Position numbers and translations under genes: made by a program. This document shows, piece after piece, positions 7,066-15,792 of a stretch of 64,000 bases of DNA (positions are counted from its first letter, which is position 1; every line of letters begins with the position of its first letter). The notes below the pieces were generated by a model. That model did no database searches. It had not been told where the DNA came from and saw only the letters and a program-made list of their open reading frames with translations. Source of the stretch: Catenulispora rubra (GTDB taxonomy: Bacteria > Actinomycetota > Actinomycetes > Streptomycetales > Catenulisporaceae); assembly GCF_015356825.1 (NCBI RefSeq), contig NZ_JAACYW010000001.1, positions 224,594 to 288,593 on the forward strand, given 5' to 3'.

Positions 7066-9210
7066 CTACATGTGCGTTTTGCCAGCCTCAGTAGCCGTGG
7101 CCAGTGACTGTGCCATCAAGATCACGGCATCGTCAGGCCTTCCGTCTGTGATGAGTGCGTGCATCACAAGATCGCAAGTATCCTCCAGCTGCTCCCCTCG
7201 ACGGCTCAAGGAGCGGATGAGGAGATCGACACCTTCGTCGAAGGAGCGCCCGTAGGTCTCCACCAGTCCGTCGGTGTAGAGCAAGAGGATGCCATTCTCC
7301 GGCACATCGAAGGTCTCACTTACGAACTCGTGTCCCCCGACTCCCAACGGCAGCCCTATTGGCAGTTGAACCACGCCGACGGTCCCGTCAGCGGTTGCCA
7401 ACACCGGAAACGGGTGCCCGGCGCTGGATGCGATACAACGGCTGTCGACAGGGTCATAGATGGCGCATACGCAGGTGACAAACATGTCGCCACGGCCCCC
7501 GTCTATATCTGCGACGGCCCTGTCCAGTTGAGTGAGAACCTGCTGCGGCTCCAACCCAAGGTCCAGAAGAGCGCGCGCGACAGCGCGTATCTGGCCCATC
7601 ATCGCCGAGGCCGCCATACCGCGCCCTGTCACGTCGCCAACGATAAGAGCGGCGCGTTCCTCGGCCAACGCGACTACATCGAACCAGTCTCCTCCCACTC
7701 CCCCGTTTGACTCGCTGGCTGGGACGTACCGGTGGGCAATGTTCAGTCCGGAGGGGACGCGCACCCAACTGGGAAGCAGACGCTGCTGGAGTTCCAGCGA
7801 GACGGCACGCATCAGATAGGAGTGATGGACGCTTTCCATGCAGCCCGCAGCCAGGGCCGCGATCTCCTCGGCCAGGATGACGTCTGGCTGACCGAACGGC
7901 TTGTCGCTACCCGAGCGAAAGAACTCGACGCCCCCGAACACTTTACCGCGTGAGACCAGAGGCACCATCAAGTAGGAGTGGACACCGGCCTCAAGAGCGC
8001 GCTGAACACGATCAGACGAGGTGAAGATGCTGCTTACGTCACCCTCGCTGAGATGGCTGATCAGGATCGATCGCCCGCTGCGCAGGCCTTGTGCGTAACT
8101 ACTTGTCGAAACCGCCTCGGAAACCTCCCTCACGGAATTCGGCGTAGGCGCCAGACCCGGTACGGCTGCATCTGCGGATGCGACAAGCTTCGACCGCGCT
8201 GACACGCCAGTGAACAACGGGGACGGCTCGGCCCCTTGCAGCACCGATGTGAGTAGTTCGACCGTCGCGACGCCCGCAAGCTCGGGCACCGTCAATTCGA
8301 CCAACTCGCGAGCCGCGCCCTCAAGGTCAAGCGACCCGCCGAAGCGCCTGCGCGCCTCAAAGACGAGCAGAAGCTGATCGCGTGTCAGTAGGTCGACCAA
8401 GTTGATACCGGCAAGCGCACCGGAGTATCCATGTCGCCCGCCGAGCCCGCCGGCCGCGGGCGAAGGGAGGTAAACGGCCCGGTTGCGAGCAAGGGCGAGG
8501 TGAGGGGTCGTGTCGGTGCCACGCTGCTGCGGTCGGGGCTGCCCCGACCGGATCATGGCACGGTGCAGCAGACGGTAGATGTGGTCAAGCGTGAGCGGAT
8601 CCGGCGCGTCGAGGCTTCCATTCTGTAGCAGCTTGATGAGCTCGCCGGTGAACGTTGTATACCGCTCTCCTAGCGGGGCTAGAGCCATTGCGGTCGCCGT
8701 TGTGGAGGTAAGCGTGTAGGTCCCGGCAATATCGAGCTGCTCGTACACGGCCGCCTCAGGGTCGCTCATCGTGTCGATGGCCCGACCGGAGTAGCAGCAA
8801 TCCAATACGACTACCCGGTTTTTGGCCGGACTGTCCGAGACGGCTTCCCGCAACCCCTCGAACGGGAGCGCCGTGTATCGCAGATAGTCGCGTTGAGTTC
8901 CCGACAGAGCGAGATGCAGGTTTCCGCGTTGATCCACCAGGCCGTGCCCCGCGTAGTAGATCAATAAGAGGTCTTCTGCTTCCTTGGCGATTTGAGTGAT
9001 GCGAACGCCGAGGTCGTGAGAGCTATGCGGGTCGAGGATGATGTTCTGAGCTTGCGCGGTGAGCCAGCCGCAGCTGTCATCGCTGAGTGCTGAAGCCAGA
9101 TCTGTGAGATTGTTGGCAACAGCGGGGAGATTTGTCAGTTCGGAATCGGTTGTGTGTGTGCTTGTGCCGATCAAGATTACCCGCGAGCGGGTTGAATCAG
9201 GAAGCCGCAT
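7066..9210 (-). CDS. Caspase-like peptidase fused to GAF and SpoIIE-type PP2C phosphatase
   Basis: A 714-aa fusion. Residues about 10-250 form a caspase-fold (C14) peptidase: the catalytic His is H89 in YYAGHG and the catalytic Cys is C139 in DCCYSG. Residues about 275-470 read as a GAF sensor. Residues about 480-705 are a SpoIIE/PP2C Ser/Thr phosphatase with metal-binding motifs GGDWFD, VGDVTGRG, YTDGLVE and DDAVIL. Both enzymes therefore look active. ATG 9210 has GGAGG upstream and lies inside the end of the preceding EACC1-like gene (14-bp overlap), so the two are translationally coupled. I infer a conflict or programmed-death effector whose peptidase may be gated by GAF sensing or phosphorylation state. 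Base composition is lower in GC than the flanks. The fusion order is unusual. Confidence 0.85.
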   Translation of the reverse strand: MRLPDSTRSRVILIGTSTHTTDSELTNLPAVANNLTDLASALSDDSCGWLTAQAQNIILDPHSSHDLGVRITQIAKEAEDLLLIYYAGHGLVDQRGNLHLALSGTQRDYLRYTALPFEGLREAVSDSPAKNRVVVLDCCYSGRAIDTMSDPEAAVYEQLDIAGTYTLTSTTATAMALAPLGERYTTFTGELIKLLQNGSLDAPDPLTLDHIYRLLHRAMIRSGQPRPQQRGTDTTPHLALARNRAVYLPSPAAGGLGGRHGYSGALAGINLVDLLTRDQLLLVFEARRRFGGSLDLEGAARELVELTVPELAGVATVELLTSVLQGAEPSPLFTGVSARSKLVASADAAVPGLAPTPNSVREVSEAVSTSSYAQGLRSGRSILISHLSEGDVSSIFTSSDRVQRALEAGVHSYLMVPLVSRGKVFGGVEFFRSGSDKPFGQPDVILAEEIAALAAGCMESVHHSYLMRAVSLELQQRLLPSWVRVPSGLNIAHRYVPASESNGGVGGDWFDVVALAEERAALIVGDVTGRGMAASAMMGQIRAVARALLDLGLEPQQVLTQLDRAVADIDGGRGDMFVTCVCAIYDPVDSRCIASSAGHPFPVLATADGTVGVVQLPIGLPLGVGGHEFVSETFDVPENGILLLYTDGLVETYGRSFDEGVDLLIRSLSRRGEQLEDTCDLVMHALITDGRPDDAVILMAQSLATATEAGKTHM

Positions 9211-9577
9211 TACCGTCCTCCGGTCCTGCGGCTTCGCCGTCAAGGAACCCCGCCAGGGCTCGGAGTAGCGCCTCGGGGTCCTTGGCCTGTCGTGCCTCAA
9301 CCTTCAATGTGACGCCATCTGGGCGGCGAGTGACCGAAACCGTCAAGTCACTGTTACGTTGGCTCAGCCACGCCACAATCGCACTGGCGGCCACCGTGCC
9401 CATGCCTCCAGTACCGACTGCGACCGCGATAGTGTCGGCGATTCCGCCCATGGCGTCCGCAGGGAGGTCTGCGTACGCCATGTGAATGCGGCCACGAAGA
9501 CGGTCCTCGCGCCTGAGCCAGTCGTAGAGCTGTCCGGTTGCGTCGATATCGTTCGCCGCCTGAAGCTCAATCTGCAT
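9197..9577 (-). CDS. EACC1-like effector-associated small protein
   Basis: A 126-aa protein beginning MQIELQAANDID. It has a short segment YDWLRREDRLRGRI, then a Gly/Ala-rich hydrophobic helix (ADAMGGIADTIAVAVGTGG to IVAWL), then beta strands (DLTVSVT, GVTLKVEARQ) and a tail (DPEALLRAL). This matches the pattern I know for effector-associated constant component 1, which sits next to caspase, trypsin or other effectors in actinobacterial conflict systems. ATG 9577 fits the family start; a GTG at 9592 is also possible. It overlaps the caspase gene start, so they form one unit. It probably acts as an adaptor or regulator of the neighbouring peptidase. The family assignment is from memory, not from a search. 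Confidence 0.75.
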   Translation of the reverse strand: MQIELQAANDIDATGQLYDWLRREDRLRGRIHMAYADLPADAMGGIADTIAVAVGTGGMGTVAASAIVAWLSQRNSDLTVSVTRRPDGVTLKVEARQAKDPEALLRALAGFLDGEAAGPEDGNAAS

Positions 9578-9643
9578 CACGTCTGCGTCCACCAGAGCAA
9601 AGATATCTCAGAGCACTGGCAAACGAGGGTGAATCGTCCTGTT

Positions 9644-11459
9644 TCACGTCCCCGGCGCGCTCCCGGCCGACGGCTTGTTGCCGTCCAACGCCTTCCACCG
9701 CGCGCGCAGCGCGTGGGCGGCGGCCTTGGGCTGGCGATCGCGCGTGAACACGCCCTTCTTGTTGCCGCCGACGCGGTGGACGCCGTTGCTGGTCTGGAAG
9801 TCGGCGAAATTCCAGACGTGCTCGCCGACGAAGGCGTCGATCCGGTCGAATACGCGATGGTGCGCCTCGAAATAGGCCTGCTGGTATTCCTCGGTCCATG
9901 GCTGGTCCCACATTGAGTGCAGTCCTGGCATGGTGTCCGCGCCGTACTCGGTCATCATGACCGGCTTGCGGGAACTTCTCGGCCCAAGCCCGCAGATCGC
10001 CCTCCAGGTAGGCCTCGGCCGTGAAGAGGTCCCCTGGCGTGACGTACCAGCCGTAGTACCGGTTGAGGCAAACGACGTCGAACAGGTCGGCGATGCGGTC
10101 GTTCGCCGAGGTCGCGAACATCACGACGGCGTAGCAGACCGGTCGGGTCGGGTCGAGCCCGCGGGTGAGCTCGACCAGAGGTTCGAAGTATTCGCGCGCG
10201 CCCTCCTCATTCGAGGACGGCTCATTGGCGATGCACCACATGACGACGCTGGGGTGGTTCTTGTCGCGCGCGATCAGCTCTCTGATCGCCTGACAATGCG
10301 CCGCGCGGGTCTGGTCGTTGCACGTCTCCTTCGAGAACGTCGGTCGGTGCGGCCGGCCGGCGATGCCTCCTTCGACGGCCATGTTGAGTCCGACCGCCGC
10401 CGTCTCGTCGATGACGACGATGCCGTGCCGGTCGGCGAACTCCATCACCTCCTCGGCGTACGGATAGTGAGACGTGCGGAAGGAGTTGGCGCCAATCCAC
10501 TCCATGAGCTGGAAGTCGTGAACCAGATAGGCGTCGTCGTGGCCTTTGCCCCGGACGGCCGTGTCCTCGTGCTTGCCGAAGCCGGTGAAGTAGAAGGGAA
10601 CACCGTTGATGAGGAACTGTGTGCCGCGGACTTCGACGGTCCGAACGCCGAACGGCTGCGTATAGGTGTCGACGACCTCGTCTCCCTCAAGCACCTCGGC
10701 AACGAGGTCGTAGAGGTATGCCGCACCGGGCTGCCACAACGTCACGTCGTCGACGCGCACAACACCGTTCGCGCCGTCCGCCGCGGCGACTTCGGTGCCC
10801 GTGTCGTCGAGCACACGCACGCGTACCGACGCGGACTCACTCGATTCACTCGTCTCTACCGAGTACTCGACAGTCCCAGCAGCCCCGTCCAGACCGGTCA
10901 CGATTGTGATGTCCTCGACGTGAACGGCCGGAACGCTGTACAGCCACACCGAGCGTGCCAGGCCCGCGTAGTTGTAGAAGTCGTGGAGGTACTTCTGCTG
11001 TCGCCGGCCGTCGGCCGCCACAGTGATCGAGCCCGGCGGGATCGTGATGTTCGTCAGCTCGTTGTCGACGCCGACGGTGAGCCGGAACTCCCGACCGGCC
11101 CGGACCTGCTCGGTGATGTCCGCTTCGAACGGCGTGTAACCCCCGACGTGCTCGGCGACGAGGACGTCGTCGACGTACACCTTCCCGTGGTGGGTGGCTG
11201 CGTCGAAGCGGAGGATCACGCGCTCGTCCGCCCAGCCGCGCGGCACACGCACCATGCGCTGGTACCAGGCCCAGCCCACGTGGTCACGGATGGCGCTGTC
11301 GGTGAACAGGTCGTTGTAGCTGGCCGGCACTGCGGCCTCAAGTCTCGTGTCGAGCGGTCCCGTCCACGGATCCGCCGCGATGCTTCCCCCGACCGCAAAC
11401 CGCCAAAGCCCGTCGAGGTTCACCAACTCGCGCGTGGCAGTGGATCGGGGTTTCAGCAT
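9644..11459 (-). pseudogene. uidA: Beta-glucuronidase (GH2), interrupted by a single-base frameshift
   Basis: GH2 beta-glucuronidase strikingly like the E. coli enzyme: LDGLWRF, YYGWYV, the acid/base Glu in ANEPSS at residue 413, and RVGGNKKGVFTRDR near the C-terminus. Near 9967-9972, after AWAEKFP, one extra base shifts the frame. The rest (MMTEYGADTMPGLHS to the TGA at 9644) is in another frame. Removing one base puts the nucleophile Glu of TEYG at residue 504 and gives 604 aa, matching the E. coli numbering as I recall it. As written, translation loses the nucleophile and runs on to 9567. This is either a sequencing indel or a real inactivation. It is the last gene of the leftward transport operon and would release glucuronic acid from imported glucuronides. 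Confidence 0.85.
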
Positions 11460-11552
11460 GAGGCTTCCTCCTGTTCATGGTTCTGGTTCAGTGCACCGTG
11501 CGGGTGCGTCGCAGTGGCGGCCGCGGCCGCCACTGCGGTTCCGTCGAATCGC

Positions 11553-12872
11553 TCAGGAACTACGCACGACGTAGTGGTTCGTGGACGGGTCGAAGGCGAA
11601 CAGCCGCTCCGGGATGGCCCCGCTCGGCGTGGTGGCCGTGTAGTTCGCGTCGTCGGTGTAGTCCGGGAGGTGGATCTTGCCGAGAGCCGCTCCGGCCTGC
11701 TGGAAGGACTCGTAGTTCAAGTCCTTGCCCGCCTTGTCCGCTATTGCTTTGAACAATGACAAGTACAGGCAGGCCGCGGTGGCCGAGGTCGCCGGGGTGG
11801 CAGCGCCCGGCGCGGCGAGCTGCGGATCGGTCAGCTTGCCAGCCAGGCCCGGGACCGCTGCCTGAATGGTGTTCATGCAGTCCAGGTTCGCCGGGTCGCT
11901 GAAGCTGGTCGCCGGGTCGGTCGCCAGGGCGTTCGCGATGGTGGTGAAGTCGTGCTTGCCGTTGCTCGTGACGTAGGACTCAGCGTCGGCCGCCGAGGTG
12001 TACATCAGCTGCGGCCGGTAGGAGATGTGCTCCTCGAAGGCCGTGTATCCGCCACCCGCTCCTCCGACGATGAGGACGGTGTCGGCGCCTGCCGACTGGA
12101 ACTTCTGGGCGGCGATCCCCATCTGCGTTCCCATGGCGGTGGCGTCGCTCGGTTGGGCCGTGATGACGGCCGTGGCGACCGGGGTGATGCCCTTGGCCTT
12201 CAGCTCGGGGATCGCCGAGCCCTCCATCGAGGCCTGGTCCGCCTGGATTGCGATGACCGCGACCTTCTTGCCAGTGAGTTTTCCGGCGGCGGACAGCGTG
12301 TCGACCGCCGCGACGGCGGCGTCGCCACCCTGGCTGGTGCTGAACCACGGGGCCTGGGCCAGAGCGAGGCTGGCCGCGGTCTCGTCACCGCCGATGACCG
12401 CGGTCTTGTGCGTCTGTGCGTAGCACAGCGGCTGGTCGGGGTTGGTGAAGGTGCCGATGACGGCGAAGACCTTGTCGTCGTCGGTGAGCTGGACGCAGGT
12501 CTGCGTGGTGTTGGCCGGGGAGACCAGGTCGAGCTTGCCGTACACCGGGACGATCTTGCGGCCGTTGACACCGCCGGCCGCGTTGATCTTGGCGATCATC
12601 GCGTTGTAGGAGGCTTGGAAGTCGCCCTGATCGATGTTCACGTACTGCTTGACCGTGCTGAAGTCCGGGTAGACGACACCGATCTTGATGGAGTCTGCGG
12701 TGACGCCGGTCGCAGTCGTGGGGAAGGAGCGGCCGGAGGAAACGGAGGTTCCGGACCCGGACGCGGACGGTGTCGCCGCCTTCTTGGATTGGGTCGAGCA
12801 ACCGGCCAGCACTATCACCGCGACAGCGGTGACTGCGGCCACCACGCGGCGAAGGGTTTTCTGGGAAGTCAT
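11553..12872 (-). CDS. Branched-chain-type ABC transporter substrate-binding lipoprotein
   Basis: Extracellular binding lipoprotein of 439 aa. The signal peptide ends in a lipobox LAGC with C25, followed by a Ser/Thr/Lys-rich linker. The mature part is a periplasmic-binding fold of the Leu/Ile/Val receptor group (IKIGVVYPDFS, AAGGVNGRKIVPVYGK). Relatives bind amino acids, aromatic acids or other small molecules. It sits between the permease/ATPase fusion and the beta-glucuronidase, so an aglycone- or glucuronide-type ligand is plausible. It is expected to be controlled by the AATGCGCATT promoter at 18178-18243. Confidence 0.85.
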   Translation of the reverse strand: MTSQKTLRRVVAAVTAVAVIVLAGCSTQSKKAATPSASGSGTSVSSGRSFPTTATGVTADSIKIGVVYPDFSTVKQYVNIDQGDFQASYNAMIAKINAAGGVNGRKIVPVYGKLDLVSPANTTQTCVQLTDDDKVFAVIGTFTNPDQPLCYAQTHKTAVIGGDETAASLALAQAPWFSTSQGGDAAVAAVDTLSAAGKLTGKKVAVIAIQADQASMEGSAIPELKAKGITPVATAVITAQPSDATAMGTQMGIAAQKFQSAGADTVLIVGGAGGGYTAFEEHISYRPQLMYTSAADAESYVTSNGKHDFTTIANALATDPATSFSDPANLDCMNTIQAAVPGLAGKLTDPQLAAPGAATPATSATAACLYLSLFKAIADKAGKDLNYESFQQAGAALGKIHLPDYTDDANYTATTPSGAIPERLFAFDPSTNHYVVRSS

Positions 12873-12926
12873 CGCGCTGAGTTTCCTGTTCTGAGAGAGG
12901 GGACAGGGTTTTGTGCTCGGTGACGA

Positions 12927-15788
12927 TCAGGCGGTTCTGTCGGCTGTCTCGGCGGGGGCCGCGACAGGGCTTGGCGGAGGCGGAACGGTGCCGCTCCGGG
13001 TGATGGCGCGCTCGTCGATACCGAGGTAGCTGGCGACGACACGCGGATCGTGACGTACAGTCGCCGGCTCGCCCGCGGCGATGATCCGGCCGGTCTCAAG
13101 GCAGTACACGCGATCGCTGATGCCCATGATCAACGGCATGTCGTGCTCGATGATGAGCATCGAAGCGCCCATCTCGCGGCGGACCTCGCGGATGAGCGGA
13201 CCGAACGCCTCGGTCTCCCGTTGAGCGACGCCCGCGGTGGGTTCGTCCAGACACAGGACACGCGCGTCCAGTGCCAACAGGCCGGCCAGTTCGACGATCC
13301 GCCGCGTGCCGGTCGACAACTCGCCGATGAACGCGTCGGCGTAGCGGCCCAGCCCCAGGAAGTCTATGAGGTCGTGGGCGTCGGCGCGTTTTGCCCGTTC
13401 GCCGCGGATCGACTTCGGCAAGAGCAGCGCCGTGGACAGCAGCCCGCTGCGGCCCCTCGCCTCCAGTGCGATCTGGACGGTCTCCGAGACGGTCAGCTCC
13501 GGGAACAACGTCGCGGCCTGGAAGGTTCGGCCGAGCCCGAGAGCCGCTCGTTTGTGCGGTGCCAGGCCGCTGACGTCGCGGCCGAGCAGATCGACGCGGC
13601 CGGCCGCGGGGAGGAACCCGCCGATGGCGTTCATCAGCGTCGACTTCCCGGCTCCGTTGGTGCCGATCAGGCCGACGATCTCATCGGCGTGCACCTCGAT
13701 CGACACTCCGTCGACCGCCGTGACACCGCCGAAGCGCACCCGGATCTCCGAGGTGGCCAGCACGGGCCGGCCGGCCGGAAGCGGAGCGCGCGTCCTCATG
13801 GTGAGCGATACCGGAGGATCGAGAGTGGTCTTGGCAGGAGCCGGAGGCATCCGTTTGTCGACCCAAGCGAGCAGCCCGTCGCGCGCGCTGTAGCCGACCT
13901 GCACGAGGCCGCCCGGGAAGTACAACAGCAGAACGAGGAGACCGAGGCTCGACGACAGCAGTGGCACAATCGGGTTTCCCGGGAAGAACGCGGGCAGCCC
14001 TACCACCCACAGTGCCCCGAGCACCGGTCCCGTCGTCGAACCCAGGCCGCCGATGACCACGATCGATACCAGCGACAACGAGTCGGCCGACAGGAAGTAG
14101 TGGTCGGTCGGGACCGACTGCAGGGCCGCGGCCAACAGCGCTCCGCCTGTCCCGGCGATCCCGCCGCCCAGGGCGAAGGCACGCAGCTTCGTGCGTGCGG
14201 CGGCGACCGTGTAGGCGGCGGCGGTAGACGGATTGTCCCGCACGCCGATCGTCGTACGTCCGATACCGGTGCGCCGCAGCCGCCCTGCCAGCATGAGCAC
14301 GACGACGAGTACGACCAGGACGACGTAGTAGTACGCGCGCTGCGAGGTGACATCGATCCCGAACACTGTGCTGCGCGGGAAGGACGCCGTGCCGGACCCC
14401 GGTGAGTCCATGAAGATCGGACGCGCATAGAGATACTGCTCGCACGCGATCCCGAACGCGAACGTCGTCGCGGCAAGCAACAGTCCGCGCACTCGCAACG
14501 CGCCGATACCCAACAACGCCGCAAGCGCCGAGGTGAGCAGCGCAGCGATGGCCACGGCTGCGGGAAACGGCAGCGCGTGGATGGTGAGGATGCTGTTTCC
14601 CAGGTCGACCTGAGCTCCCCGGACCAGTGCGGCGGCGGTCAGAGCACCGAGGCCTGCGAAAGCCATCTGCCCGAGCGACAGCTGTCCCGCCCAGCCGGTA
14701 AGGATCGTGACGGAGACCGCGCAGATCGCGTAGCACAGGATGACCGTGTAGAGCAGGTGCCGTGACGGCAGGCTGACCACCAGCGGCACGATGACCGCCA
14801 CGACCCCCAACAGAAGGAGTGTCAGGCGCTCGATGTTGCGTACCCACCAGATCTCGCGCAGCCGCTCGGGCACCGGCCGCACCTTCGGGGCGAAGGAGAA
14901 CGCGCCGGTGTCGGCACGCTGGCTCCGGCTGACGATGTACACCGCCACGAGCACCAGGACGAACACCAGAGCATCAGTGAGCCCGGCGTTGTCCAGCCAG
15001 TTGAACTGGACCACCGCCTGCAACAGGCCCAGACCCACGCCGGCAGCCATGGCGACGCGGAAGGAGACCATGCGCGCGATCACCGCTGCGGCGAGCGCCC
15101 GGGCCAGCGTGGTCGGGCCCAGGGTCGCCAGGTCGGTCACAGACCGGTTCTCGCCGGAGATGAGGATCAGGCACAGCGAGGAGACCAGGCCGGCGATCGA
15201 CCACACCGCCGCCGAGACCGCCTTGGGGCTGATCCCCTGCAGCCGGGCCAGCTCGGGGTTGTCGGCTGCGGCCTTCACCGTCGTGCCCAACAGGGTGTGG
15301 TTCAGGAACCAGGACAGCCCCAGGGCGGTCGCCGGAACGACGACGAGAACGGCGATCTGGGTGCCGCTGATCTGCAGCCGGCTGGTCGGATGCCAGACCG
15401 CGCCGGAGACCGTCGGGTAGTAGAGGGTCTCGTCATGGATCTTCGGCAGGGAGCTGACGACGGCCAGGGCCAGTTGCGCCACACCGATCGTCGCGACGAG
15501 GACGATCACGCGCGGGGCGTAGAACAGGCGGCGGATGACCACGCGGTCCACGAGCAGACCGAACAGCGTGCCGGCCAGGAGTGCGATCGGCAGCGCGATC
15601 CAGAACGGGGTATGGAAGTCCAGGACGAGGTCGGCGAAAAGGCCTGAGCCGATCAGGCCCATGTTCGCGACCGCGAAGTTGATGACCTTGGTGGCCCGGT
15701 GGACCAGCACGATGCCCATGCCGAGCAGGCCGATGATCAGGCCGTCCACGACGCCGTCGAGGAGCAGTTGCGGGGTGAAGAGCGTCAT
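12927..15788 (-). CDS. LivH-LivM-LivG triple fusion: two permeases plus ATPase of an ABC importer
   Basis: A 953-aa protein joining three usually separate subunits. Residues about 1-300 are a LivH-like permease (GLLGMGIVLVHRATKVINFA). Residues about 330-640 are a LivM-like permease (GWAGQLSLGQMAFAGLGA). Residues about 680-920 are a LivG-like ATPase with Walker A GTNGAGKST near residue 712, signature LSTGTRR near 826 and Walker B LCLDEPTAG near 848. The signature has T where GG is usual. ATG 15788 follows the upstream stop by four bases, so the gene is coupled to the MFS-LivF fusion. With that protein and the binding lipoprotein it makes a complete branched-chain-type importer. Confidence 0.88.
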   Translation of the reverse strand: MTLFTPQLLLDGVVDGLIIGLLGMGIVLVHRATKVINFAVANMGLIGSGLFADLVLDFHTPFWIALPIALLAGTLFGLLVDRVVIRRLFYAPRVIVLVATIGVAQLALAVVSSLPKIHDETLYYPTVSGAVWHPTSRLQISGTQIAVLVVVPATALGLSWFLNHTLLGTTVKAAADNPELARLQGISPKAVSAAVWSIAGLVSSLCLILISGENRSVTDLATLGPTTLARALAAAVIARMVSFRVAMAAGVGLGLLQAVVQFNWLDNAGLTDALVFVLVLVAVYIVSRSQRADTGAFSFAPKVRPVPERLREIWWVRNIERLTLLLLGVVAVIVPLVVSLPSRHLLYTVILCYAICAVSVTILTGWAGQLSLGQMAFAGLGALTAAALVRGAQVDLGNSILTIHALPFPAAVAIAALLTSALAALLGIGALRVRGLLLAATTFAFGIACEQYLYARPIFMDSPGSGTASFPRSTVFGIDVTSQRAYYYVVLVVLVVVLMLAGRLRRTGIGRTTIGVRDNPSTAAAYTVAAARTKLRAFALGGGIAGTGGALLAAALQSVPTDHYFLSADSLSLVSIVVIGGLGSTTGPVLGALWVVGLPAFFPGNPIVPLLSSSLGLLVLLLYFPGGLVQVGYSARDGLLAWVDKRMPPAPAKTTLDPPVSLTMRTRAPLPAGRPVLATSEIRVRFGGVTAVDGVSIEVHADEIVGLIGTNGAGKSTLMNAIGGFLPAAGRVDLLGRDVSGLAPHKRAALGLGRTFQAATLFPELTVSETVQIALEARGRSGLLSTALLLPKSIRGERAKRADAHDLIDFLGLGRYADAFIGELSTGTRRIVELAGLLALDARVLCLDEPTAGVAQRETEAFGPLIREVRREMGASMLIIEHDMPLIMGISDRVYCLETGRIIAAGEPATVRHDPRVVASYLGIDERAITRSGTVPPPPSPVAAPAETADRTA

Positions 15789-15792
15789 CGTC

